A DNA stretch of 64,000 bases from Bacteroidales bacterium. Its GTDB lineage: Bacteria; Bacteroidota; Bacteroidia; Bacteroidales; UBA4181. Position numbers and translations under genes: made by a program. The stretch covers positions 32,863 to 96,862 of the forward strand of contig JAISOY010000095.1 of assembly GCA_031275285.1 (NCBI GenBank). Direction: 5' to 3'. The notes beneath the pieces are model-generated. The model was not told where the DNA came from. It searched no databases and saw only the letters and a program-made list of their open reading frames with translations. Positions 29,177 through 37,372 of the stretch are shown one piece after another. The number at the start of each line of letters is the position of its first letter. Within the stretch, counting starts at the first letter, position 1.

Positions 29177-29467
29177 ATGTCAGAATTAAAAATTGTAGCC
29201 GTTATCAAGGTAAAAAAAGCATATAAAAATGAACTGATGCAGGTTTTTAAAACCGTTGTCAATGAAACACGGAAAGAAGAAGGAAACATTTCATACGATC
29301 TCTATGAAGATATCAGAAACCCTCTATCTTATACCATCCTTGAAACCTGGAAATCACAGGAAGCCATTGATTTTCACAATGGAAGCGCTCACTTCAAAAC
29401 ATTTGTAAAAGATATTGAAGGAAAGGTGGACAGCCTGACAGTAGACGTCCTCAAAAAGGTATATTAG
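29177..29467 (+). CDS. antibiotic biosynthesis monooxygenase (ABM) domain protein, YgiN-like
   Basis: The protein has 96 residues, a single ABM fold. Typical features are KIVAVIKVKKAYKNELMQVF at the start, then EEGNISYDLYEDIRNP, TILETWKSQEAIDFHNGSAH and HFKTFV. Small ABM proteins act as quinol monooxygenases or dimeric haem- or quinone-interacting enzymes; the substrate is not evident here. It is the last of three rightward genes and converges with ffh, with only 8 nt between the stops. Confidence 0.87.
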   Translation: MSELKIVAVIKVKKAYKNELMQVFKTVVNETRKEEGNISYDLYEDIRNPLSYTILETWKSQEAIDFHNGSAHFKTFVKDIEGKVDSLTVDVLKKVY

Positions 29468-29475
29468 TTAGGCTC

Positions 29476-30804
29476 CTATCTTTTTGGTGCATTGCGCATC
29501 ATTTTTGACATCTTGTTTTTATCTGTCATCATGCGCATCATTTTCCGGGTTTCATCAAACTGCTTGATCAACCGGTTTACTTCCTGAATATTGGTCCCAC
29601 TTCCGTCAGCGATACGTTGCCGGCGGCTTCCGTTCAAAATAGCAGGATTGGAGCGTTCTATGGGGGTCATGGAATGAATGATGGCTTCAATTCCTTTAAA
29701 AGCGTCATCGTCAATATCAAGATCCCGTATCGCTTTGCCAACTCCTGGAATCATCGAAGCCAGATCTTTCAGGTTACCCATCTTTTTTATCTGGTGTATC
29801 TGACTCAGGAAATCATCGAAATCAAATTTATTTTTGGCAATCTTTTTCTGCAATTTACGGGCTTCTTCCTCATCGTATTGTTCCTGTGCTTTTTCTACCA
29901 AAGAAATAATATCGCCCATGCCTAAAATACGATCAGCCATACGTTCGGGATGGAAAACATCCAATGCTTCCATCTTCTCGCCCGAACTGATAAATTTGAT
30001 AGGCTTATGTACCACCGACATGATAGAAATAGCCGCACCACCACGGGTATCACCATCTAATTTGGTCAATACCACACCATTGAAATCCAAACGATCATTA
30101 AATTCCTTGGCTGTATTGACAGCATCCTGCCCGGTCATCGAATCGACCACAAATAATATTTCTTCCGGATTGACGGCTTTCTTTATAGCAGCTATTTCAT
30201 CCATCATCTCCTGATCTACTGCCAAACGACCAGCCGTATCTATAATAACGGTATTGAATCCCTGTTGTTTGGCATGCTTGATCGCATTTTCCGCAATTTT
30301 AACCGGATTTTTATTGTCATCTTCCGAATATACGGGTACACTTACCTGTTCACCCAATACCTTTAACTGCTCAATAGCCGCAGGCCTGTATACGTCACCA
30401 GCTACCAACAATACGGAGCGATTTTTCTTAGATTTCAGATGATTGGCCAGTTTACCGCTAAAAGTGGTCTTACCGGAACCCTGTAGACCGGCGATCAATA
30501 TAACAGAAGGATTACCTTTAAGGCTGATATCCACCGATTGGCCACCCATGAGCAACGCTAATTCGTCACGGGTAATTTTTACCATCATTTCACTGGGTTT
30601 CACAGCGGTAAGCACATTCAGGCCCAACGCTTTCTCTTTTACCCTATCCGTAAAATCCTTTGCAATCTTGTAGTTAACGTCAGCATCCAATAAAGCCTTC
30701 CGCACCTCTTTCAGTGTCTCGGCGACATTAATATCCGTAATCCTTCCTTGCCCCTTCAGGGTTTTAAACGCGCGATCCAGCTTATCCGATAAATTCTCAA
30801 ACAT
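29476..30804 (-). CDS. ffh: signal recognition particle protein Ffh
   Basis: The protein has 442 residues. The N domain (~1-90), the SRP GTPase domain (~91-295) and the Met-rich M domain (~296-442) are all present. GTPase motifs: GLQGSGKTTFSGKLA (P loop), VIIDTAGRLA, and VLTKLDGDTRGG. The M domain contains SMIPGVGKA and ends MMRMMTDKNKMSKMMRN. Ffh binds signal sequences on ribosomes with the 4.5S RNA and delivers them to FtsY at the membrane. The start ATG lies 22 nt from the hairpin end of dispersed repeat A copy 1, which therefore occupies its 5' leader or promoter. Confidence 0.98.
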   Translation of the reverse strand: MFENLSDKLDRAFKTLKGQGRITDINVAETLKEVRKALLDADVNYKIAKDFTDRVKEKALGLNVLTAVKPSEMMVKITRDELALLMGGQSVDISLKGNPSVILIAGLQGSGKTTFSGKLANHLKSKKNRSVLLVAGDVYRPAAIEQLKVLGEQVSVPVYSEDDNKNPVKIAENAIKHAKQQGFNTVIIDTAGRLAVDQEMMDEIAAIKKAVNPEEILFVVDSMTGQDAVNTAKEFNDRLDFNGVVLTKLDGDTRGGAAISIMSVVHKPIKFISSGEKMEALDVFHPERMADRILGMGDIISLVEKAQEQYDEEEARKLQKKIAKNKFDFDDFLSQIHQIKKMGNLKDLASMIPGVGKAIRDLDIDDDAFKGIEAIIHSMTPIERSNPAILNGSRRQRIADGSGTNIQEVNRLIKQFDETRKMMRMMTDKNKMSKMMRNAPKR

Positions 30805-30826
30805 ATTGATAGAATATTTTATTACT

Positions 30827-30923
30827 AAGCACTCAGTGCTATTTATTGTTTTCTTAAGTCACATTGATCAAATTGATTACATTCAGCAAATGTGACATTA
30901 ATTGTTTTATATTACTTAATATA
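30827..30923 (-). repeat. dispersed repeat A, copy 1 (upstream of ffh)
   Basis: A ~95-bp non-coding element found five times in the window. It begins, on the + strand, with AAGCACTCAGTGCTATTTAT and continues through TTCTTAAGTCACATTGATCA to ATTACTTAATA. The first part is a small hairpin AGCAC-TCA-GTGCT. The element is read here in ffh orientation, with the hairpin end facing the ffh start codon 22 nt away. Confidence 0.85.
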
Positions 30924-31148
30924 CATTCTGAAAAGAAGATGCAAAATTAGTAAAAAATAACCTACCATATACTCATTCAATTATTAAGCCCATAAATCAA
31001 AAATCCTTTAAACGGTTATCCTTTCATGAAAAACATCCATACAATAAAATATATCAATGTTTTATGGATATATCTCCACGGGTATATGAATGATCATCCA
31101 ATCAACAGATGATTTCAATTTCAATTTTCACAAATCGTATTTTAACAC

Positions 31149-31156
31149 TACTTTTG
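31149..31156 (+). promoter_or_regulatory. candidate -7 element for ftsK
   Basis: TACTTTTG matches TAnnTTTG and lies 48 nt before the ftsK ATG. The expected -33 position holds TTTTC rather than TTTG. The rest of the 400-nt ffh-ftsK gap holds repeat A copy 1 and AT-rich sequence with no other feature seen. Confidence 0.45.
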
Positions 31157-31204
31157 TAGAGAAGAATAAATCATTTTCTTCTTGAATACAAAGCATTTCT
31201 GTAA

Positions 31205-33631
31205 ATGGCCAAAAAAAATAAGACGGAAAAAACTCCGAAAACAAAACAAAAAGGAAAAATAGCCCGTTTCTTCAATGATGAACGCTTCAAAATGATCCTG
31301 GCATTTTTATTCATTGGCGCCGGCATCTTAATGTTGGTGGCATTTGTATCGTATTTCTTCACATGGAAAGATGACCAAAGCTTTAATGAATGGTCACAGG
31401 TATTTTCAGGTTCAAAAGTAAAGGTAGAGAATTGGGCCGGAAAAATAGGAGCAAGATTATCCAATGGATTAATAAACAATGGATTTGGTATTTCTGCTTT
31501 TCTGATCCCTTTAGTATTCCTGGTCATTGGATTCCGCCTGCTGAAAATAAAATTATTGCCATTAGGATGGACCATTAAAACTTCCATAGTAGCACTAGTC
31601 CTTTTCTCACTGGTTTTCGGATTTGTTTTCGGCGATACCGGAGGATTTCTCGGAAGCGGGCTGGGAGGAACACATGGTTATTACATGGCCAATTGGTTCA
31701 AATCATTATTAGGTACTTTTGGTACAGGTATCTTGCTTATCCTGCTCGTATTTGCATTTTTTACATTTACTTTCGCCGGGTTTTTCGGCTGGTTCACTAA
31801 AACAGTATCATCAGTTAAGGTTCCCAAAATTCCTAAAAAAGAAAAACCAACTACTCCTATTTATTCCGATACTGATGATTTTTTTGAAGAAGAGGAAGAG
31901 ATCATCAGTAATACAGGAAATGAAAAAGAAGATGTCAGGGTAGATTTTCAAATTGACGACAAGAAAAACGACACTGAAGACAAGACATTGGAAGATCTGC
32001 TGGATGAAGACATTGAATTGACCATTGAAGCACAGGCAACCAATGATGTACCGGTGAATACCAATGAAGCGACACCTTACGTAATGGATGACCTGGCTGC
32101 ACTGGGAGAATATGACCCGACACTGGATCTGTCCAATTACCAGATGCCTTCCCTTGAGCTGTTAAAAGACCACAAATCGGAAAATTCTGTAGTCAGTAAT
32201 GATGAATTGATCAATAATAAGAACAGGATTGTCGAAACACTGGCCAACTACAAAATACAGATCGACAAGATAAAAGCCACTATCGGGCCTACGGTTACCT
32301 TATACGAAATAGTCCCTGCACCCGGTGTACGTATTTCGAAAATTAAAAACCTGGAAGACGATATCGCTTTAAGTCTGGCCGCTTTGGGGATTCGTATCAT
32401 TGCTCCCATGCCCGGCAAGGGAACCATTGGAATTGAAGTACCGAACCTGAATCCTGAAATCGTTTCCATGCGTTCCATCATTGCATCACGGAGATTCCAG
32501 GATGCCACAATGGAATTACCGATTGCATTAGGAAAAACAATTTCCAACGAAACATTCGTTTTTGATCTGACACGAATGCCCCATCTATTGGTGGCAGGAT
32601 CGACAGGACAAGGAAAATCGGTCGGTTTGAATGCGATTATTGCTTCGATTTTATATAAAAAACATCCTTCGCAGGTAAAACTGGTCATGGTAGATCCAAA
32701 ATCAGTAGAATTTTCTCCTTACGAAAAAATTGAACGTCATTACCTCGCCAAGCTTCCCGACTCTGAAGAAGCCATTATCACCGACACGCAAAAGGTGATC
32801 TATACCATTAATTCCCTGTGTATTGAAATGGATACCCGTTACAGTTTACTAAAAGATGCACAGGTACGGAACATAAAAGAATACAACACCAAATTTATCG
32901 CCCGTAAGCTAAACCCGAATTTAGGCCATCGTTTCCTGCCTTATATTGTCCTGATCATTGATGAATATGCCGATTTGATGATGACGGCCGGTAAAGAAAT
33001 AGAAATGCCGATCGCACGGCTGGCGCAAAAAGCAAGGGCGGCAGGTATTCATTTGATCATTGCTACACAACGTCCGACCACCAATATTATTACCGGTGTG
33101 ATCAAAGCCAACTTCCCGGCGCGTATCGCATTCAGGGTCATATCACAAATCGATTCACGGACCATACTTGACGGACCCGGAGCCAATCAGCTGATCGGCC
33201 GTGGGGACCTTCTCTTTACATCAGGAGGAGATGTCACACGTGTACAGTGTGCTTTTATTGATACGCCTGAAATTGAAGACATCACTCAATTCATAGGTGA
33301 ACAGCAGGGATATCCAGCAGCTTTTGCCCTGCCCGAATATTCGCCGGAAGAAAATAACGATACCAAAGATGTCGACCTCGGCAAACGCGACGAACTGTTT
33401 GATGATGCTGCCCGTCTGGTGGTCATCCATCAACAGGGATCCACTTCTTTGATACAGAGAAAATTCTCTATCGGATACAATCGTGCCGGCCGTATCATGG
33501 ATCAGCTGGAAGCTGCCGGGATCGTAGGACCTAATGAAGGAAGCAAAGCACGAAGGGTATTATTTACAGATGATGCATCCCTGGAAAATTATTTAAACAG
33601 GCTGGCAAAAGGGGAAGATGATCCCTTCTAA
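31205..33631 (+). CDS. ftsK: DNA translocase FtsK/SpoIIIE
   Basis: The protein has 808 residues. A basic N-terminus and about four transmembrane segments (residues ~30-190) anchor it at the septum. An acidic linker (~225-320) is followed by the motor: the alpha/beta domain with MPGKGTIGIEVPN, Walker A GSTGQGKSVGLNA (~465) and Walker B IVLIIDEYADLMM (~580), with IIATQRPTTNIITG between ATPase elements. The last ~65 residues are the gamma winged-helix domain (VIHQQGSTSLIQRKFSIGYN) that reads chromosome polarity sequences. FtsK clears the chromosome terminus through the division site and activates XerCD. It is shorter in the linker than enterobacterial FtsK, as usual for Bacteroidota. Confidence 0.97.
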   Translation: MAKKNKTEKTPKTKQKGKIARFFNDERFKMILAFLFIGAGILMLVAFVSYFFTWKDDQSFNEWSQVFSGSKVKVENWAGKIGARLSNGLINNGFGISAFLIPLVFLVIGFRLLKIKLLPLGWTIKTSIVALVLFSLVFGFVFGDTGGFLGSGLGGTHGYYMANWFKSLLGTFGTGILLILLVFAFFTFTFAGFFGWFTKTVSSVKVPKIPKKEKPTTPIYSDTDDFFEEEEEIISNTGNEKEDVRVDFQIDDKKNDTEDKTLEDLLDEDIELTIEAQATNDVPVNTNEATPYVMDDLAALGEYDPTLDLSNYQMPSLELLKDHKSENSVVSNDELINNKNRIVETLANYKIQIDKIKATIGPTVTLYEIVPAPGVRISKIKNLEDDIALSLAALGIRIIAPMPGKGTIGIEVPNLNPEIVSMRSIIASRRFQDATMELPIALGKTISNETFVFDLTRMPHLLVAGSTGQGKSVGLNAIIASILYKKHPSQVKLVMVDPKSVEFSPYEKIERHYLAKLPDSEEAIITDTQKVIYTINSLCIEMDTRYSLLKDAQVRNIKEYNTKFIARKLNPNLGHRFLPYIVLIIDEYADLMMTAGKEIEMPIARLAQKARAAGIHLIIATQRPTTNIITGVIKANFPARIAFRVISQIDSRTILDGPGANQLIGRGDLLFTSGGDVTRVQCAFIDTPEIEDITQFIGEQQGYPAAFALPEYSPEENNDTKDVDLGKRDELFDDAARLVVIHQQGSTSLIQRKFSIGYNRAGRIMDQLEAAGIVGPNEGSKARRVLFTDDASLENYLNRLAKGEDDPF

Positions 33632-33648
33632 ACGAACCTAAATCTAAA

Positions 33649-35322
33649 ATGTTACTCATGAGCAAGCCTATCAGATCATTGTCAGCACTGGTAACAGGAT
33701 CCATACTTCTTTCATCTTGTGGCGCCGAAAAAAAAGACGAACAGCCCAATATTATTGTTGTCCTTGTAGATGATATGGGTTGGTCGGATCTCGGATGTTA
33801 CGGAGGGGATGTTCATACACCTAATATCGACCGGCTGGCGAATAACGGATTACGTTTTACGCAGATGTACAATGCCGGACGCAGTTGTCCCACGCGTGCC
33901 AGCCTGCTAACCGGATTATATCAACATCAGGCGGGTATCGGACGAATGACTTTTAACCAACATCTTCCGGGCTATATCGGTTCGCTAAGCGATCATTCCG
34001 TCACCATTGCCGAAGTATTAAAAGAAGCAGGTTATAACACCGGAATGGTTGGTAAATGGCATGTATCGGAAACCCCTCTGAAAGAAGACCAGCGTGAATG
34101 GCTGGCCCATCAACGTGATCATTCTGACTACATAGCACCATCACAATATCCTACGCAAAAGGGATTCGACTATTATTACGGCGTCCTCTACGGTGTGGTC
34201 AACTATTTTGACCCTTTCAGCCTCGTATATGGTACTGAACCGGTAAAAGAGGTTCCTGAAAACTACTATATTACCGATGCACTCAGTGACAGTGCTGTTT
34301 CCTATGTAAACAGGTGTGCCGGCGACGATAAACCGTTCTTCCTTTACCTGGCACATACTGCCCCTCACTGGCCATTACACGCCCTGCCCGAAGACATTGA
34401 AAAATATAAAGAAAAATATACTCCCGGATGGGAAGAGGTTCGTAACGCCCGTTATGAACGGATCAAAAAAATGGGCCTGATCGACCAAAAGAATGAATTT
34501 CTTTCGGAAAGAATGCCTAAAGGAAACTGGAATGAAAATCAAAACGCTGATTGGGATGCTTATGCCATGGCCGTCCATGCCGCTATGATCGACAGGGTCG
34601 ACCAGGGGATAGGAAGATTGATAAAAACGCTGGAAGATAACGGACAACTGGAGAATACACTGATCCTCTTTATGAGTGATAATGGCTGCAGTCCGGAATT
34701 ATGCCAGAACTATACGCCGGGTGAAAATGACCGTCCCGATATGATGCGGAACGGAGAACCCATCATTTATCCCCGCCACAAAGAAATACTCCCCGGTACG
34801 GAAAATACATTCGCTTCCTTAGGCCGGCATTGGGCAAATGTAGCCAATACTCCATTCCGTTTCTGGAAAGCAAAAATGTTTGAAGGTGGTATCTGCACAC
34901 CGTTTATTGCTCATTATCCCAAAGGTATTCAATTACCAAAGAATTCCATTGTTCATGAAAGAGGTCATGTAATGGATATCATGGCTACAGCTGTTGAACT
35001 TGGTAATGCCCGGTATCCTGTTTCCTACCATGGAAATGACATTATACCCCTTGAAGGGAAAAGCTTACTTCCTATATTCAAAAACGGGAAAAGAGAAGGC
35101 CATGAATATCTTGGGTTCGAACATTTCGGGGAAAGGGCATTTATGTGGAAAGAATGGAAACTGGTAGCACCCGACGGACAGCCATGGCAACTCTATAATT
35201 TAAAAGAAGACAGGACGGAAATATACAATGTAGCAGAAGAACATCCCGATGTGGTTGCCCGGCTTGACGAAGCATATCATGCCTGGGCAAAACGCACGAT
35301 GGTCATTCCGGCACCCAATTGA
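33649..35322 (+). CDS. S1-family sulfatase, serine-type, lipoprotein
   Basis: The protein has 557 residues; ATG 33658 is an equally possible start. The N-terminus carries a lipobox (ILLSSC), so it is probably lipid-anchored. Metal-binding residues appear in VVLVDDMGWSDLGCYGG. The active-site motif reads S-C-P-T-R followed by ASLLTG, that is S-x-P-x-R; in most relatives the first position is Cys. The residue to be converted to formylglycine is therefore a serine, which needs an anaerobic-type radical SAM maturase. Further conserved parts are GMVGKWHVSE, LYLAHTAPHWPLHALPEDI and LILFMSDNGCSPE. It removes sulfate esters from glycans or small molecules; the substrate is unknown. It follows ftsK by 17 nt, an unusual pairing. 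Confidence 0.9.
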   Translation: MLLMSKPIRSLSALVTGSILLSSCGAEKKDEQPNIIVVLVDDMGWSDLGCYGGDVHTPNIDRLANNGLRFTQMYNAGRSCPTRASLLTGLYQHQAGIGRMTFNQHLPGYIGSLSDHSVTIAEVLKEAGYNTGMVGKWHVSETPLKEDQREWLAHQRDHSDYIAPSQYPTQKGFDYYYGVLYGVVNYFDPFSLVYGTEPVKEVPENYYITDALSDSAVSYVNRCAGDDKPFFLYLAHTAPHWPLHALPEDIEKYKEKYTPGWEEVRNARYERIKKMGLIDQKNEFLSERMPKGNWNENQNADWDAYAMAVHAAMIDRVDQGIGRLIKTLEDNGQLENTLILFMSDNGCSPELCQNYTPGENDRPDMMRNGEPIIYPRHKEILPGTENTFASLGRHWANVANTPFRFWKAKMFEGGICTPFIAHYPKGIQLPKNSIVHERGHVMDIMATAVELGNARYPVSYHGNDIIPLEGKSLLPIFKNGKREGHEYLGFEHFGERAFMWKEWKLVAPDGQPWQLYNLKEDRTEIYNVAEEHPDVVARLDEAYHAWAKRTMVIPAPN

Positions 35323-35403
35323 TGAAATGGTCATTTTGCCGGAACCACAGATCTTTATTATCTTGCATTGATTAATTTTTAATATCACTTAAATAATAAC
35401 AAT

Positions 35404-36045
35404 ATGAATAAATTATACTTTTTCCTTCCGGTCTTATTATTCATGGCATGTAATAATACGGCACAAAAACCAGCAAAAGAAAATTCTTCTGAAATGAAAC
35501 CAGTGAAAGAAAAAACATTCGATGAACTATTCCAACAAGTCCAGCCAACTGAATTAACCGGTAATGTATTCAAGTTGGTAGGTCAGGATTTCACAGTGAT
35601 CACCGCCGGAAAAGAATCTGATTTTAATTCGATGACTGCCAGTTATGGCGGCTGGGGACAGCTTTTCGATCTATCTTCTACCTGGTGCTTTTTAAGGGCC
35701 AACAGGTATACATTGGAATACATTAAAAAAGAACAAAGTTATACCATGACTTATTTTGAGGATAAATATAAAGACCAGGTATTATATTTTGGCAGCAAAT
35801 CAGGGCGCGACAGCGATAAGATGAAGAATAACCCTTTCACCTACGTAAAAACACCCTCAGGAAATATTACCTACAAAGAAGCCAAATTAGTCATTGAATG
35901 TAAACTGATGGAGATAACCACAGTAAATCCTTCAGATTTCTATCTCGATAAAGGAAAAAAATTTGTTGAAGAAGCTTATGAAGAAGCCAAAGAATACCAC
36001 AAACTGGTATTCGGAGAAATAACTCATGTCTGGGTAAAAAAGTAA
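35404..36045 (+). CDS. lipoprotein with flavin-reductase-like FMN-binding split barrel
   Basis: The protein has 213 residues. A lipobox (LLFMAC, Cys at 16) ends the signal peptide and a Lys/Glu-rich spacer follows. Residues ~50-200 resemble the flavin reductase / FMN-binding split barrel: DFTVITAGKESDFNSMTASY, WCFLRANRYTLEYIKKEQSY and VLYFGSKSGRDSDKM. Most members of this family are cytoplasmic, so a lipid-anchored envelope form is uncommon. It would bind FMN and may transfer electrons or handle a small periplasmic substrate. It ends in a strong shared terminator with the histidine kinase gene. The fold call is by sequence resemblance only. Confidence 0.78.
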   Translation: MNKLYFFLPVLLFMACNNTAQKPAKENSSEMKPVKEKTFDELFQQVQPTELTGNVFKLVGQDFTVITAGKESDFNSMTASYGGWGQLFDLSSTWCFLRANRYTLEYIKKEQSYTMTYFEDKYKDQVLYFGSKSGRDSDKMKNNPFTYVKTPSGNITYKEAKLVIECKLMEITTVNPSDFYLDKGKKFVEEAYEEAKEYHKLVFGEITHVWVKK

Positions 36046-36049
36046 GTCC

Positions 36050-36113
36050 TTTTTTCATCTACAAAAAAGAGAGTATCCGTTAATAGGTACTCTCTTTTTT
36101 GTAGATGAAAAAA
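36050..36113. terminator. bidirectional terminator, 26-bp perfect stem
   Basis: Positions 36050-36075 and 36088-36113 are exact reverse complements around a 12-nt loop. Each side contains an internal T6 run, so the hairpin acts as a terminator read from either direction. It fills the gap between the converging flavin-reductase-like and histidine kinase genes. Confidence 0.9.
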
Positions 36114-36116
36114 TTA

Positions 36117-37265
36117 TTATTCTTCCATCATGGATTTTAAAGGAAGCATCACAAAAAAGCGTGTCCCGTTCTGCTCATCACTTTCAAAGTCTACTTTTCC
36201 TCCGAGATACTGTTCCACCAATAATTTCATACTATAAGTACCAATTCCCCGATCCGTTCCTTTTGTAGAGAAAGAACGTTGAAAAACACGGCTTTTTACA
36301 TGTTCAGGCATTGCAGTAGCATTCTTTACCCAAAAAGTAACTGAATCCTCATTCACATCATATCCGATGTGTACTGGAATGTTATCCGGAGTTGCTTCCA
36401 AAGCATTTTTCAACATATTGAGTAAAGAGCGTTGCAGTAGGGCAGTATCTGTCCTTAACGATACATCAGGAAACGGCGGTTTCATCAATATTTCTTTGTT
36501 CTGCAGGTTTATGTTGAATTTTACAAGCTGCGTAGCATTATATATCATATCATAAGCCCTCACTTTTTCCACGTTCATAGACAAAGTATTTGATTCCGCA
36601 TTCAACAACTGACGATAAGAAACAATTTCATCATTAATCGAATTACTCACCATTCCTAAAATATCGGTAAGTTTTCCCAGTTGTCCCTGCTTGTCAGCCC
36701 GTTTGATCAATACGCTCAATCCTTGTAGATTGGTGGTTTTATTGGTCAGATCATGCAGGAATGTATTTTCCAGTATTTCTTTACGTTTTTTGGAACTGAT
36801 ATCTGTTAAAGTAATGATGGTATATCGATCTTCATTACTGAGATAAAAAGGAGTACACGCAATCTGGAATTCAAACGAAATACGGTTGGAGTTGATCACA
36901 GAAGTAATACAGCATTCGCCTACATAAGGTTCGCCGGTTTCCTGGCATTTCACAATACTATTTACAGCACCGCAATACCGGCATTCTTTAGCTGTACCGC
37001 ATCCGCCGGGCATCTTGTGAGCATTGATACAATATACCAGTTCTCCCGGACGTAGGCCCAATGCCTGCTCCATATTTTCAAGTCCCAATAAAGACATTAA
37101 TGCCCCGTTTGCGTAAATGATCTGTCGGTTTGAGTTAATAATAGCCCCCAAACACGGCATTGCATCAATTATTTGTTGTGATGGGCCAATATTATTGATA
37201 TGATCATGTTGTTTTAATATGGTCTCTATGATACTACGTTCTGCTGATGCAAAATATGTTTCCAT
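36117..37265 (-). CDS. PAS-domain sensor histidine kinase with cysteine-rich insert
   Basis: The protein has 382 residues and no transmembrane segment, so it is cytoplasmic. A PAS domain (~30-160) contains an insert with seven cysteines between ~85 and ~125: YCINAHKMPGGCG, KECRYCGA, KCQET and ECC. The phosphoacceptor region is FLHDLTNKTTNLQGL (~170). The ATPase domain has the N box LLNMLKNALEA, a G1 box around FSTKGTDRGIGTYSMKLL and G2 NGTRFFVMLPL. The Cys cluster could bind a metal or Fe-S centre or sense redox state; this is inference. No response regulator is encoded nearby, so it is an orphan kinase here. Confidence 0.9.
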   Translation of the reverse strand: METYFASAERSIIETILKQHDHINNIGPSQQIIDAMPCLGAIINSNRQIIYANGALMSLLGLENMEQALGLRPGELVYCINAHKMPGGCGTAKECRYCGAVNSIVKCQETGEPYVGECCITSVINSNRISFEFQIACTPFYLSNEDRYTIITLTDISSKKRKEILENTFLHDLTNKTTNLQGLSVLIKRADKQGQLGKLTDILGMVSNSINDEIVSYRQLLNAESNTLSMNVEKVRAYDMIYNATQLVKFNINLQNKEILMKPPFPDVSLRTDTALLQRSLLNMLKNALEATPDNIPVHIGYDVNEDSVTFWVKNATAMPEHVKSRVFQRSFSTKGTDRGIGTYSMKLLVEQYLGGKVDFESDEQNGTRFFVMLPLKSMMEE

Positions 37266-37372
37266 AATATAATTATCTAAAAAATTATTTTCTTCACCCC
37301 TAAAATGAATGTACTCTATTTATACGATAATAAATATAAAACGTTATCCCCTGATTTTACTTGTAAAAATAA

